23,189 nt of DNA from the NCBI GenBank assembly GCA_043381765.1, contig JBHJMP010000599.1:1-23189 (forward strand), given 5' to 3'. This stretch comes from Collodictyon triciliatum. Lineage: Eukaryota; CRuMs. Numbering within the stretch: the stretch's first letter is position 1; each line of letters starts with the position of its first letter. Positions 1-11,349 of this stretch are shown here, piece by piece. Made by a program: the position numbers and the translations under genes. The notes beneath the pieces were generated by a model. The model searched no databases, was not told where the DNA came from, and saw nothing but the letters and a program-made list of their open reading frames with translations.

Positions 1-539
1 CTACTCCCGAAACACCGCGCCCTACTTCTCAATATCTCCAACAGAGAGCTGTGGATAGGTGCGCGCGTAGTCCATGCAGCAACGACCTCTCCAGAATGCA
101 CCATGTGCCATAGTGGAGATGACTCTATCGAACACACATTTGTGAAGTGCTCTCTTGCTCAAAAAGTGACAGATTCTAGCCACAAGATGCTCTCTGAGCT
201 TGATTATGCTCCCAATCGACTCAGCGCGTCTCACATCCTGTTTGGCCCACAATACCAAATGACCCACGACTCTAGAATACTCTGGACAGTCACAAGAGGA
301 CATATGCTGTGGTCCTTATGGAGTGTGCGTGCATTCTCTCGCTGTAATGATTCACCCGAACGAGAAATCAATGTATCCATGTTGAAAGCCTCGTGCAATA
401 CAGCTTCCTGAACAGCCTGCTGAAACACGCTCGCATTCTTCGCTACTCTGACCGCAAGCGAAGAGAGATGTGGGAATGGGTCATGCGATATCTCCCACAG
501 CATATCCAACATCTGCTACCCACGCAGCCAATCAACTAG
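1..539 (+). pseudogene. LINE ORF2 C-terminus with reverse-transcriptase zinc-binding motif, frameshifted
   Basis: Frame 1 is open from base 1 to 411. It contains the pattern C-x2-C followed by E-H-T-F-x2-C (CTMC at 100-111, then DSIEHTFVKC), matching the zf-RVT type finger found after the reverse transcriptase domain in many LINEs. Around 360-385 coding sense passes to frame 3. That frame reads on with basic helical sequence (LLKHARILRYSDRKRREMWE) to TAG at 537-539. One frameshift therefore separates the halves. No start codon is in the window. The finger is clear; the exact frameshift position is inferred. Confidence 0.68.
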
Positions 540-710
540 TTTGGGATGCCCTCCTGACCAACTCGCTATCGCTGACCTCTTTCCAGTGCTACCCTCTCCA
601 CAGTAGTGTCTTCCCCTACTCGCGTTTGCTCTCTACCATGCGCTCCCATCCCGCCCCTTGTATGGCATAACCTCGCTGTACTTTGAACCGAATAAAGATA
701 AAAAAAAAAA
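1..710 (+). mobile_element. 3' end of a non-LTR (LINE-type) retrotransposon
   Basis: The window opens inside a reading frame with a zinc-binding motif typical of the C-terminus of LINE ORF2 proteins. The frame is followed by about 150 nt of 3' UTR, an AATAAA-like signal at 691-696 and a run of 11 A at 700-710, as expected for a poly(A)-ending retroelement. The 5' part, including the reverse transcriptase core, lies outside the window, so the clade and any target-site duplication cannot be determined. The frame is broken (see the pseudogene entry), so this copy is probably dead. Confidence 0.72.
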
Positions 711-1482
711 TAATTATTTCCCGTGCACCAGGCATATATAGTTTCTTCTGGAACGAAATCGTGTTGAATACCAAAACATATAAGATTATACTTCATGGGT
801 AATAAACCACATGATATCAAATGATGAAATAAACGGGTTAAATAGCAAAGACAGAGAGAAATCAATTTTGATGGAAATATCTTACAATCTAATTATACTT
901 TAGATACGTGCCCAATAAAGGCAAACATCACAACAAATACTCATATCAAATAACTAAATAACTAGATAAATAAGGAAGGAAAAAGAAAAAAGAAAAGAAA
1001 AAGAAAAAGAAAGAAAAGAAAGAAAAAGAAAGAAAAGAAAGAAAAGAAAGAAAAGAAAGAAAAGAAAGAAAAGAAGGAAAGAAAGAAAAGAAAGAAAAGA
1101 AAGAAAAGAAAGGAATAGAATTCGATTAATATTAAAATGAACACAATTTTCAACCGCACGTATTATGATAGCTTGTCCAGAGCGCGACACGGAAAAGGCT
1201 GCAAAGAGTGTTTCGATAAGAAGTCGAGTTGCCTGCCTTCGGTATTTGCCGCGCGACAAGGAACATTTACACGGCAAATAAAACGAGTGCGCCGATTCAG
1301 CACGGGCAGCATTGGTCTCGCTGCGCACAACAAAGACAAACCCACCCAGTCCGCCGGGGTTCAACACACCCTTTCCCGTTTGCGAGGCCGCTTTACCCGC
1401 TTCCAATCCACAAACCCAATAAAGCCCACAGCCGCTTTTCTTCTTCTTGCTCCTCCGCACTTGCAGCGCACAAAGACGCGGC
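711..1482. other. intergenic region upstream of the AXDND1-like gene
   Basis: No gene is recognised here. It is AT-rich to about 970, then a purine-rich microsatellite, then GC-rich sequence from about 1150. A pyrimidine-rich stretch ending in TTGCAG at 1437-1466 lies just before the predicted start codon at 1483. It could be a 3' splice site of a 5' UTR intron or a pyrimidine-rich promoter element. No TATA box or other defined promoter motif can be assigned. Confidence 0.5.
971..1113. repeat. purine-rich (AAAGA/AAAG)n microsatellite
   Basis: About 140 bp of almost pure A and G on the plus strand, mixed units of GAAA and AAAGA. Long poly-Phe/Ser frames on the opposite strand are a by-product and not genes. 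Confidence 0.95.
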
Positions 1483-4400
1483 ATGGAGGGCGATCAGCAA
1501 GAGGAGCAGCCACGCCGCCCACAGACCGCCCCGCAAGCAGGCCCGTTTCTGACTTACCCCCGCACACAAGCGACGGGCAAACCCGCAAAGACATCCAACG
1601 CCTCAAGCACGTCGCCGTCTGCGCTGCTTCCACACCTGCCAACCTCTGCGCGCACAACACCCACGTCTGCGACAAGTGTGGCACATACACCTGCAGCCGG
1701 CCACCACGCGCTTCCCATGCCGCTTTCTGCACGCAATGCTGCGCCTTCGCCGCGTCGGGCCTTTGTGGAGCGGAGTTCCCCGTCTGCGCGACGGACATCG
1801 CAATCGTCATCTGCAAAGCCGCCTGCATCGGCCGCAACTGCCGCATCGCATCAGCGTCTGCGCACTCGCACAACTGCCACTGACTCCCTGGAAATCACTC
1901 TGCTCCCTTGCACACATCAGTCTCTGCCGTCCCAGCAGCCACAGTCATCTCGCATGGCTCTTGTATGGGCACCACCGCAGCGCAGAGACCAAAGTATACA
2001 GTCCCACGCCCCCGGCTCTCATCAGGCTCATCCTCACCGCAGTATCGAGGCCTTCATTCTCGCGTATGTGTTCTGTATCCGTATATACATTAACTATCCA
2101 TGGCTTGCAAAAAAAAAAAAAGGCGTATGTACTTACCTCGGTATGGCAAGACCACCGCGCTGCAGTTCTTGCTTTTATCTCATTTTTTTTAAAACAGGCT
2201 GGTGAACATCTTTGAAATATATTAACGTGCAGGAATGCAGCCCAACTGACGGCTCCGTCATCCAGAATACCATCAAAGCTGCACCTGTCAAATTCAACTC
2301 CTTTTGCTGCTGGTTTGGATGGAGAAGATGTTTGCAATTATACACTTATGCAATATTATGAGTCGATACTGTTTTATCATAAAAGATAACTCTTGTAGTA
2401 AAAATATTGCTCGAGTTATTGACTCTTATGATTCATCATACCACATATCCTTTTAAGTATGTAATCTCTATGAATTATAGGTATATTTTAACGAGCAGCA
2501 TAGAGTGTGGCAAACTCTTATATTTCCTAGTAAGTTTCCAAATAGTAGAAGTGAAGTTATGTATCTTTGTCAAGCAGTAGATGTCCTTTTGGGTGAATAT
2601 CAAAAATCAACGAAAATTAAAATGGCCAGGTTAATGCTGTATTTATTTTCTATCCCTCTATCGATTGTCATAAAACAGTTTAAAAAGGATAACATATTAA
2701 AATCGAAAGGAATAATTTTTTTTTAAAAAAAGAATGATAGCATATTGAAAATAAAATAATTTGCTTGATAGATTCAGTTTTATCTTTTCTTTTCTTGCTG
2801 TTAGTGAAAAATATCTTTGTAGTATATGGGATGCCACATCACATTCTAGAGAATCTGTTCACCACTCAAACGCAATTGAAATGGCTATCGCTCCAGAGTT
2901 TGAAATATGGAATACCACTCTTCATGAGTTAGTTAGACATGTAAGCATTTAGGCCGTTAATACATTATGTGAATGTTCAGTCCATTATATATACTCATCA
3001 TTTTTACCTATACTAACTGTAAGATGAAGAAACATGTTAGTGTTAACATTCATTTCAGTAATTCGACCTGATGGTTCATATTCCTTATTATAGGATACAT
3101 ACTGTGTTCTAATATCGTTGGTGTAATCCAGGTTTATTGTGGATGTTCTGAGAGAGGAATACTTCTTGAACTTGTTCAGACTAGAATACAGGACCTCTGG
3201 GGCTCCCTCTTTTCAGAATACCAGAAATTAAGAAGCGCTCATGGATCAATCAGGTTTCTCCTGGTCTTCAATTTAAACCGTCTATGTTCAGATAGGAAAC
3301 AAAGCATACTTTTTTTGCAAGATATATACCATATCATAAAATATCATATTACTGTACCATATGATGCGGCAAATAATAGATTTAACAAATAAAAAACCCC
3401 TTTTTTTGACTTTAATTGATTTGTATAGTCCTTCAAATTTGAATCAAACCACTGAGGGAGATACAGATAATCGAGAAGCAAAACATTCCTCAAGTGAAAA
3501 AGAAAAAGTACCAGTGATTTCCCCCATATTTTATTTACTGATTATTTTCCCCTTCTTTCAATATATTCGCTGATTATAGACATTTCATATATCTTAATGC
3601 ATGAATTGGTTTATATGATTCTGTTATTCAAAAATCACACATGTACTTGCAAAAGGTACGCACTCACTGAAGAACTTCATTTTTAAGACTTTTTTAAATA
3701 CCCTACGCAGGGAAGTACAATCACAAAAACTAGGAAAGACAGCATGTCCCTTTCAAAATCAGATTTCAGACGAGAAAGTGAATCTGAAACCATTCATAAA
3801 AGATCTGGTATTATCGAGGAAAATTGTAGAGAAAGCAACACACCATCAAATGCAGATAGTGAACTAAATGATTTTGTTAGTGGTCGAAAAGATGAGTGGC
3901 AGGTTATCTATGATTCCCCACCAGACAGTGACTCAGATGATTCAACTGTAGCCAGAGAACGAGATTTAGCCGAACTTAAGGCCTTTTATAACCTCCAAGC
4001 GAAACATAAGTAGGATAATCATGATAATTGGTCTATAGAACTGTTTTGTCCCTTTTAAGATTCGATTTACAGTTACTTTGAATGGTTACTGATCAGACTA
4101 TATTATTATTTTTCTCTACTCGATCTCATGCATAAATAGGCACCTTAAGGAGGAGGAAGAATTAAAAGCAAAAAGTGCGTCAGAAAAGGATAAAAAAGAT
4201 GAATCTCCTATTGATTGGTTTTCGGTTGGGGAAATCATTAAAAATGTACAACGAACTATCATGGACGTCCACATGAAGATATGCTTGAAAGATGTAAAGT
4301 ACATGAATATACATATGAATATACTTTGTGATAAGCCACCGGAGTTATTTAATTCATGATGTCCGGTATGCAATCACGGTTAATATTGTCTAACGACTTG

Positions 4401-7400
4401 TTTGCGGTTAGGGTAAACTATTTACAGCAGATGACCAGATTCATTACACAGAAATTCTTGATTCAATCGTTGTCGATCCGATAACTCTAACAGCACGATT
4501 GAGGGACACCCGTGAACTTTTAAATTACCTTCAAAATGAATTAATTAAGGAGAAATCTAAGGATAATGTAGCTACCGATACGATTGACCTCGCAGAATTC
4601 ATGAGCGAGGATAAGAAAGTAAATTTAGAGACTCATTCCGAGCAGACTGATTCAAAAGAAGCTGGCTCAAAAGAAGGACCAGATGCCGATAATTATTTAC
4701 CTCCCATATTTCAAACACCTACTGCGCAACGTGCAATCACACCTCTATCAGAGATTCATATGGTTGATAAATATATACAAGTGAATATAGGAAAGGTAGT
4801 TGGTTTATATTCGCTAGTTTTCATTTTAATATGTATTGTTGAGCAAATCAGCCAAAGAAAATATGACGCTAAAGTACCTTTTTCTTCTTCATTTTGGTTT
4901 TTTTTTTTTGAATGCAACATGAAGAAAAAATCGATATTCAAAGAAGACACCGAAGTTTTCACACAAACAGAGCAAATTGCAGAGGAGATAGCGATACAGG
5001 TTATATATGAATATTTCTCAATTTTCATACAACTGTCATCGCCGATATTTTTTTCACAAACTGCAGAAGGAATATATCTGTTATTAAATGTATAATATTA
5101 TTTCTCCCTAGACCTCCATCTGCGGGATAAATATGGATATTGATGTGCAAAAATGCAACTTAAGAAGGATTGGGTCATTTGGAGAATTTAGAGATAGCAC
5201 ATCTCCACTCTCGGTTGAGGGTATAGGGATTCTAGAAAGTCGGCTAAGTCCCACGGGGTTCGAGCTGAAAGACTATCTAGAAAGCATCGATTTATTTTCA
5301 GACGAATCTGTGGAAAGGCGTGAGACGGTTCGATTTTGACAACAATCACGAATAGAAAAATTATTTTCCTGATACATCCAACTCCATCTATAAATCCTGT
5401 ATCTTATGCTTCTTATATCGTTACATATGCTCCATTATCCTAGAGTTTGCAGGCTTTTTATCAAAAGTATGGAAAGAGCGCACATGATTTAGATATGTCA
5501 ACACAAAAAGACCTCATTCACCTTCAACACATGGACTTAACTAAGAGTGGCGATGGTTCACAATTACCCAGTTCAAATTCCTCTGAAAGCTCGTTCTGTC
5601 AGGCTGAGGCGGGTTATTTAAATGAGAGTAGCGATCAACTTTTATCACATACGAAAAAGAAAGCTCATAATCCTAAAAGACTTGCACCCGCCCCACCAAA
5701 AAGAAAGCAAAAAGAGGTTTGATTTTCATACAAAGTTTGATTGCTTAGTCTTAAAATGAGATAATCAAGTATTACTAGTTATCATTTATCTGATTTTTTG
5801 CTTTATTAAATTGCTTTAGTTTTTTTTCTTTCTTTCAGGAGCATAACTTAATTTTTTGATATACTCGATTTAAAATTTGGTTATCTTATGTAAGGCTCAA
5901 GCTGATATTGGATGCCAAGCTGACCCGCCTATTGAAATGCTTGGAAAAGATGAGCAGGAAATCATTGAAAAAAAAGTTCAAAACACACTCACAAACATAG
6001 TAGAGCGTTGGAAAAAACTAAAGTCGAGAAAACCCATCGAAGTTAAAGAAGTGCATGAGACCAAATCCATAGAAGTGAATACAGAGAAGGATGAGACGAT
6101 GGCTTCCTCTGACCTACCCATTCCAATAACAATAGATGAGCATGCATTTCTATGCGTACTATGCAGCAGAAGACTATCTTCATTAATGGACATTCAAACC
6201 CAAGTAAAAAAAAAAATCATTTACTTTTCCCTTTTCTTTTAAAAAAATCCAAAGATATACCCGCCATCTTTCACAAAATTGAAAGGGATAATTAAAAAAA
6301 AAAAGAAGGAAAGATATAGTGTCTTTAAACGCCGATATTGACCTGCTATATGATTTTTTTGTGTGACAAAATTGTCTACAAAGGTAGATAACCAGTAAAA
6401 AAAATTTATGAACGCGTTTTTTTTTTGCTTTTGTGCAATAGACTGAAGTAGCCGAGACACTTACACAAGAGGCGATTACCATCAATTTAATTGACAACCA
6501 AACTAAACCTACCTCTCCAACCTTACTTGGTATAATGGGTGGTCGGGAGTCACCAGAACGAATTAAAGAATCTGCTTTTGATCCTTTAGAACCTATCCAT
6601 CGAGTTTCCGTGGTACTGAGACAGGTTTCCTTTCCTATTATTTTTGGTGCAGAATTTTCTCAACGAAGTATGATAAAAGCAAAATAAAAAAATGCATGTT
6701 TTAAGAACCACAACGCGTCATATCATTAGCAAATGGCAGTAGAAAAGGTTCCTCCAGTGAACGATGTATCAAAAATTGTCCTGCTCAATACACGAGATGA
6801 CTCCAAAACAACAAGCGCCATGAAATCAGCGCGCAAATTCACACCTGAATCCATCGAGTTGGGTGAAATTTTGGCAAAGCACGCAAATTCCCCACAGCGC
6901 CCACCTAGGACGAAGCAGTGGATCAAAAAGTTTATCAAGTATTGAATGAATAATTTGCACATCGGAATCATTTTCCCTCAAACCATCCAAACGGACTAAC
7001 GTGTGCATATCGCAGAGATCTTTATACTTCGAAACAACAATCCGATTCAACATCTGATCTGCATAACATAGACCACATCCCTATGCCGCACTTTTTCCTG
7101 TTGTTTTTAAAGGTTTGTGTGCTTGAAAGGAAATGAATCCGTCTCTAATTTTCTTCTTCCTTTATTCGATTCATAGAATACGGCTCTAAGTTGGTGGATT
7201 TAGTATAAATATATTGAATTCATCCTTATATGAATGGCTCTATTTTTCTTCTATTTTCTTCTTTTTTAAAGAATCATTATGGCACCCGAAAGCTGGTTGA
7301 GCAACAATGTATGAGTGTCATACAAACTACACAGGTTATGAACTTTGAATGATTTGTCCTATGGTTTCCGTTTCTATCACGCTAATTCATAATAAAATAT

Positions 7401-10220
7401 CTATGATTAAATCATACCATGTGGATACTAATACAATCTATAGAACATTATTATATGCAGCAATGTGGCTGTATATGGTAACACTGTTTAGCCTAACCAA
7501 TTTTGCCTTTTTCTACACTATCAACTTCGCTCCCTTCAGGTCTACAGAGCCACCGAAGTTTTCGTGGACATTTTTGCCAGGTTTTTGGATGAATCATGGA
7601 GTGTTCACACATTGAATGCTTTTCTCAAGGTTTTTTTTTATGACGCACCACTTATTCAAACCTATTAAACATTATGTAATTTATTCAATATGCGCTGGAA
7701 TCCCAGTTTTCTTTTCGTGTAATCACATTTAATTACGTGCAGGAAACAGACCACTTATAAGGAAAATTTCTACTATATTTTTTCATTTTGATTGTTTTCC
7801 TTTTACAATAGGCTTTGATTTATACAGAAATATCCCAAGTAGGATATACTTATCCGAATTATCCCCTCGATTCAATGTACACCCGATACATTTGTTTTTT
7901 AAGATGTGAAGATGTATCAAGGTCTATTGAATGCCATCCATTTACCATTAATCAATATCTCAATCGGTCACTTTTATTTTGAAACATTATTGTGTTCAGT
8001 TCAACTTACATATGTGCATGAAGGAGAATATTTGGAGAGAGGCATCGAAAAGCAGATGACCAATACTATCAAAAGCTTATGGAGAAAACTGTGATTGCTG
8101 GTTCATCTCACTCTGTGGACCCGAGACAAACAGTATGATTAGATTTCTTGTTCATGTTTATTTTTTCCAATGAGGTTTTTCTTGAAAAAAATTTATGTTT
8201 GACTTTACTCTTAATGTTATTTTTCATCAATATTTGCCTTGGACTCAAAGAGAATCAGCCAAAAATTAAACTTGTCTTACACAGAACCTGCATTTAACAC
8301 GTTTGTGGATCTTTCCCCTTTCTTTCTTTCGATGTATTTATATGAACCTGCTTAATGCATCAAAATTGAGGGTTTATTTCTCGTGATAGCTCCTCTTTAC
8401 GATCATTTATTTTAGGGTCGAGCTTGGAGGAAACATCTTGAAAATTATTTTTTCAGATTTTCTATTCATATTGTGCTCTGAATTTTCTTTAATGCACCGG
8501 GATTACGTACGATGGCTGAAGAAATATTTTGACGATGTAGATAAAGATAGGTGATGCTACCATACAATCTTGAGGAATGAAATTTATTGAAGGGAAAAAA
8601 AAATATCTTGTACGAATGAAAAAAAAAAAACAACAAGATTTTAAAATGCTCGACCAATCTACTAAACCGCCCAAATTTATGCAGCGATGGTTACATAACG
8701 TATGACGAGTTGATAAATATGATCGGGCTTATTCTAAAATACTCTATCTTTGATCAGACGGAGGTTTGAATTTTATTGGACGGGAATGTTAGTGTGATTC
8801 GTTGGAAACCAGCTCTTGTATTCATGAATGATTGACTATTTATTCATTTTTCAGGTTCAAGCTTTCTGGAAAAGATATTGTGTGACACACTCCAGTAGTC
8901 CGGTCGAAGTTTGGCGCGATTCTTTTTTCCTTTTTTTTTTTTTTTGAAAAAAAGTAATTAAATCTTGTCGTTCTTTTCGGTTTGTATATTTGAATGCTGA
9001 TGCTACTGACCGACAAAATTGTTATATTTAAATACTTGAAACGTACTATTCACCGTGTAAATTGATTATTAAACATATATTCCAATATAGCTAATATCTT
9101 ACGATATCTTGAGAAATGCGCAAACCCCACTTCAAATACTTGTGGTCACTTTTCGAAGGTATCACATAAACTAATATGCATGACCCTTTATCAGAAAAAA
9201 GAAGTATCATAATCAAACACTTGGGGCAAAAAGTGAAAGACAACTCTTCAAGAAAAATACTCTTGGTGTAATCTAGAATAATGTATTTGATTATTTTGCT
9301 GAAGTTATCATACTAATTCATTTCATCATCAATCTGAAAGAACATGGGTTGCACCTGATGAACGAGAAGTATACATCCCAAAAAATTTTAGGAATCCCGA
9401 ATTGAACAACGTGATTAAGTGGGAAAGTGTATACATTGATTAAAAGCCATTCAAATTCACTTTATGTAGACCTAACCCCCGCTTTAGGGAGCGCTGGTCC
9501 AACATTGAGGGCAAAATAACATCCCACTTGGCAACTTTTACACAACTTCCTGGCCTTGGGAGTGAATGCGAGTTTATAAATGGGTATTGCCTTCTACAAT
9601 AACGAGAAAACAAAGGAAATAAAAATATATAAACAAAACGACCCATGTGTCACGTCCTTTTCATCAAAAGACAATAAAAAGAAAGGAAACACTCCGACGT
9701 AATTTTTGATTTATTTTTGGTTTAACTATGCGATTAGCCTTCAGAGAAACCTGATAACGCTCCTTAATTCCAAGGAGGATGGAGGAAAGGCTCTGTCGCT
9801 CTATCGCAAAATGCTATCGATGTTTGGGGGGCTCGTTATCCAGGTCAGTTGCTTTGGTACTTCATTTTCTTTATTTTTTGATAATATTTATATACAAAAT
9901 CATTTATTTGAATAAGTTATATTTTTTTCTGTATCTTTTTTTTTGGTAATTTTTTCCGAAAGGGAAGGTAAAAAAGAATTAAAAAGAAGAAAGAAGAGAA
10001 GTTGAACGCAATTGATTCATTCTTTTGCACCCGAACCACGTGACACAACAATTCAACCAGCATCACGTAACAACCACGATCCTTGTATCAGGGGCACCTG
10101 CATCACGATTTTCCTGGAAACCCATCGGACGATGACTCTGCATTGTACTCGTCCTGGATTCAACAGGAAGAGGATATAATCTGGAGGGTGGTTGAGCTAC
10201 TCGGCTCTCCACCGCGTTAG
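1483..10220 (+). CDS. AXDND1: AXDND1-like axonemal dynein light chain-domain protein with C-terminal EF-hand, 29 exons
   Basis: Phase-consistent exons: 1483-2063, 2233-2329, 2481-2629, 2805-2940, 3132-3253, 3429-3507, 3711-4009, 4140-4293, 4412-4795, 4925-4999, 5112-5327, 5444-5716, 5895-6203, 6442-6624, 6730-6938, 7016-7112, 7272-7334, 7540-7629, 7812-7966, 8024-8132, 8251-8300, 8416-8550, 8685-8763, 8855-8908, 9091-9158, 9341-9418, 9470-9583, 9738-9843, 10092-10220 (4593 nt, 1530 aa). Residues 1-193 are Ser/Pro/Thr/Ala-rich and probably disordered. Around 230-360, LIFPSKFP and HELVRHVYCGCSERGILLEL match the conserved core of the axonemal dynein light chain family (human AXDND1, DNALI1/p28). 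Charged, acidic linkers follow, with a CxxC near 940. Around 1112-1170 lies an all-helical module (HFFLLFLKNHYG). A perfect EF-hand loop is D1319-x-D-x-D-G-x-I-x3-E1330. The role is inferred as ciliary/axonemal. ATG 1483 is in strong Kozak context. Fusion of two adjacent genes cannot be fully excluded, but every junction keeps phase. Confidence 0.8.
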
Positions 10221-11349
10221 GGAAAGACCTTGGAGAAGTGTATCTTTAAGGATTCCAGGTTGAATCCTTTGAGAAAATTGGGTTAGGTTTGTCTGCAGTG
10301 GTCCTAGTGTTGTTGGTTGTTGCTGCATCATGCCTCCGAGTACTAATCAACCAAGCTCAAGCCTCCATGTCCATAAATCTGAGGTCTCCTGCTGATTGAG
10401 AGGGGAACAAAAAAATGATGGTGGCTGTGCTGTTGCGAGCGTTTTGCGTTTGCGAAGGGTTTCCTGATTAGGAATTTTTGATGTATTACATATGTGGAAA
10501 ATAATATATAATATGGTAATGCTGTTGTAGACTTGCACAAAGACTATGCAATAATATATTAAGCTAATAATGTAACTGTATGAATCTGGTCATCTTCGGT
10601 TAAATTCAGATACCCAGCGTCACCATGACGACTTGGTGATTCAATTTGCATCACCACGTTAGCTGTTATTGTCCCAGTATAGAAATTCCAGGTTAATTTT
10701 ATCCATATGAAGAATTTTGGAACAGATTTAGGTAGATGGTGCTAATAGAAAATTCCAGATATGACTACATCTGGTGACACACCTTTTCGTCCAATTGCAA
10801 GTTAGGCGATAGTTCTGCACAGTACGCATTTTCAACCGTGAGTGATTATTTTCTCATAAAGTTCCAAGGGTGGAGTGCTGGATGGTGTTGTGCAGATAAG
10901 GGATGGGGTGAAGAAAAAGCGCCGGGAAATATATCCAAAAGAAAGCGGCAGGGGAAACAACGCGTGCCCCAGCGAAGCACTTTTTTAAGCGCGGACGTCA
11001 TTGCGTTTTGCAAGTCAATTAGCAGGAGGCACCGAAAGGCTGTGATTCAGTGTTGGTTGCCAGCAAGTGGAGCCGGGTGGCAGAAGGAAGTGCAGCCGAG
11101 GCCAATCGATCACACTAGATCGAAGAGCGGTGGCAGCAGCAAAAGTGACACTTGTGCTCATCCCCATAAGCCGTCAACCAAATTATTGTCGGCACGCACA
11201 GCAAGCCAGCGTTGTGCGGGCATCGACTCCGCCTGCTCCTTTTACTGTTTCTCCTGCATTCGCCCCATATCCTCCTGGCTGTGCGACCTGCCACCACACG
11301 GCTGACAGACACACTCACGCCCACGCTTTTCTCTCGACAACCCGGCAGG
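10221..11349. other. intergenic region between the AXDND1-like and copper-fist genes
   Basis: This should hold the 3' UTR of the AXDND1-like gene and the 5' region of the copper-fist gene. The first 600 bases are mixed and AT-rich; from about 10900 composition becomes GC-rich. Open frames exist in the GC-rich part on both strands, but none shows family motifs or a convincing start, so no gene is called. No clear poly(A) signal or TATA box was picked out. Confidence 0.45.

Noticed and set aside
954-1484. Poly-Phe/Ser minus-strand frames through the purine repeat
   Set aside because: Produced by the microsatellite; no motif or codon structure outside it.
1548-1574. Possible 26-nt intron joining the ATG at 1483 to the Cys-rich frame in phase
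   Set aside because: Much shorter than any other intron here (shortest about 51 nt), and the unspliced frame continues to a good donor that links to AXDND1-like exons.
1361-1873. 170-aa minus-strand frame
   Set aside because: Antisense shadow of GC-rich exon 1; no recognisable domain.
8909-8947. Ending the AXDND1-like gene at TGA 8945-8947
   Set aside because: The frame there runs into a poly-T tract (poly-Phe), while a GTTTGG donor at 8909 leads in phase to five further coding exons ending at 10220.
10275-10292. Telomere-like GGGTTAGG
   Set aside because: A single copy within ordinary sequence; not an interstitial telomere array.
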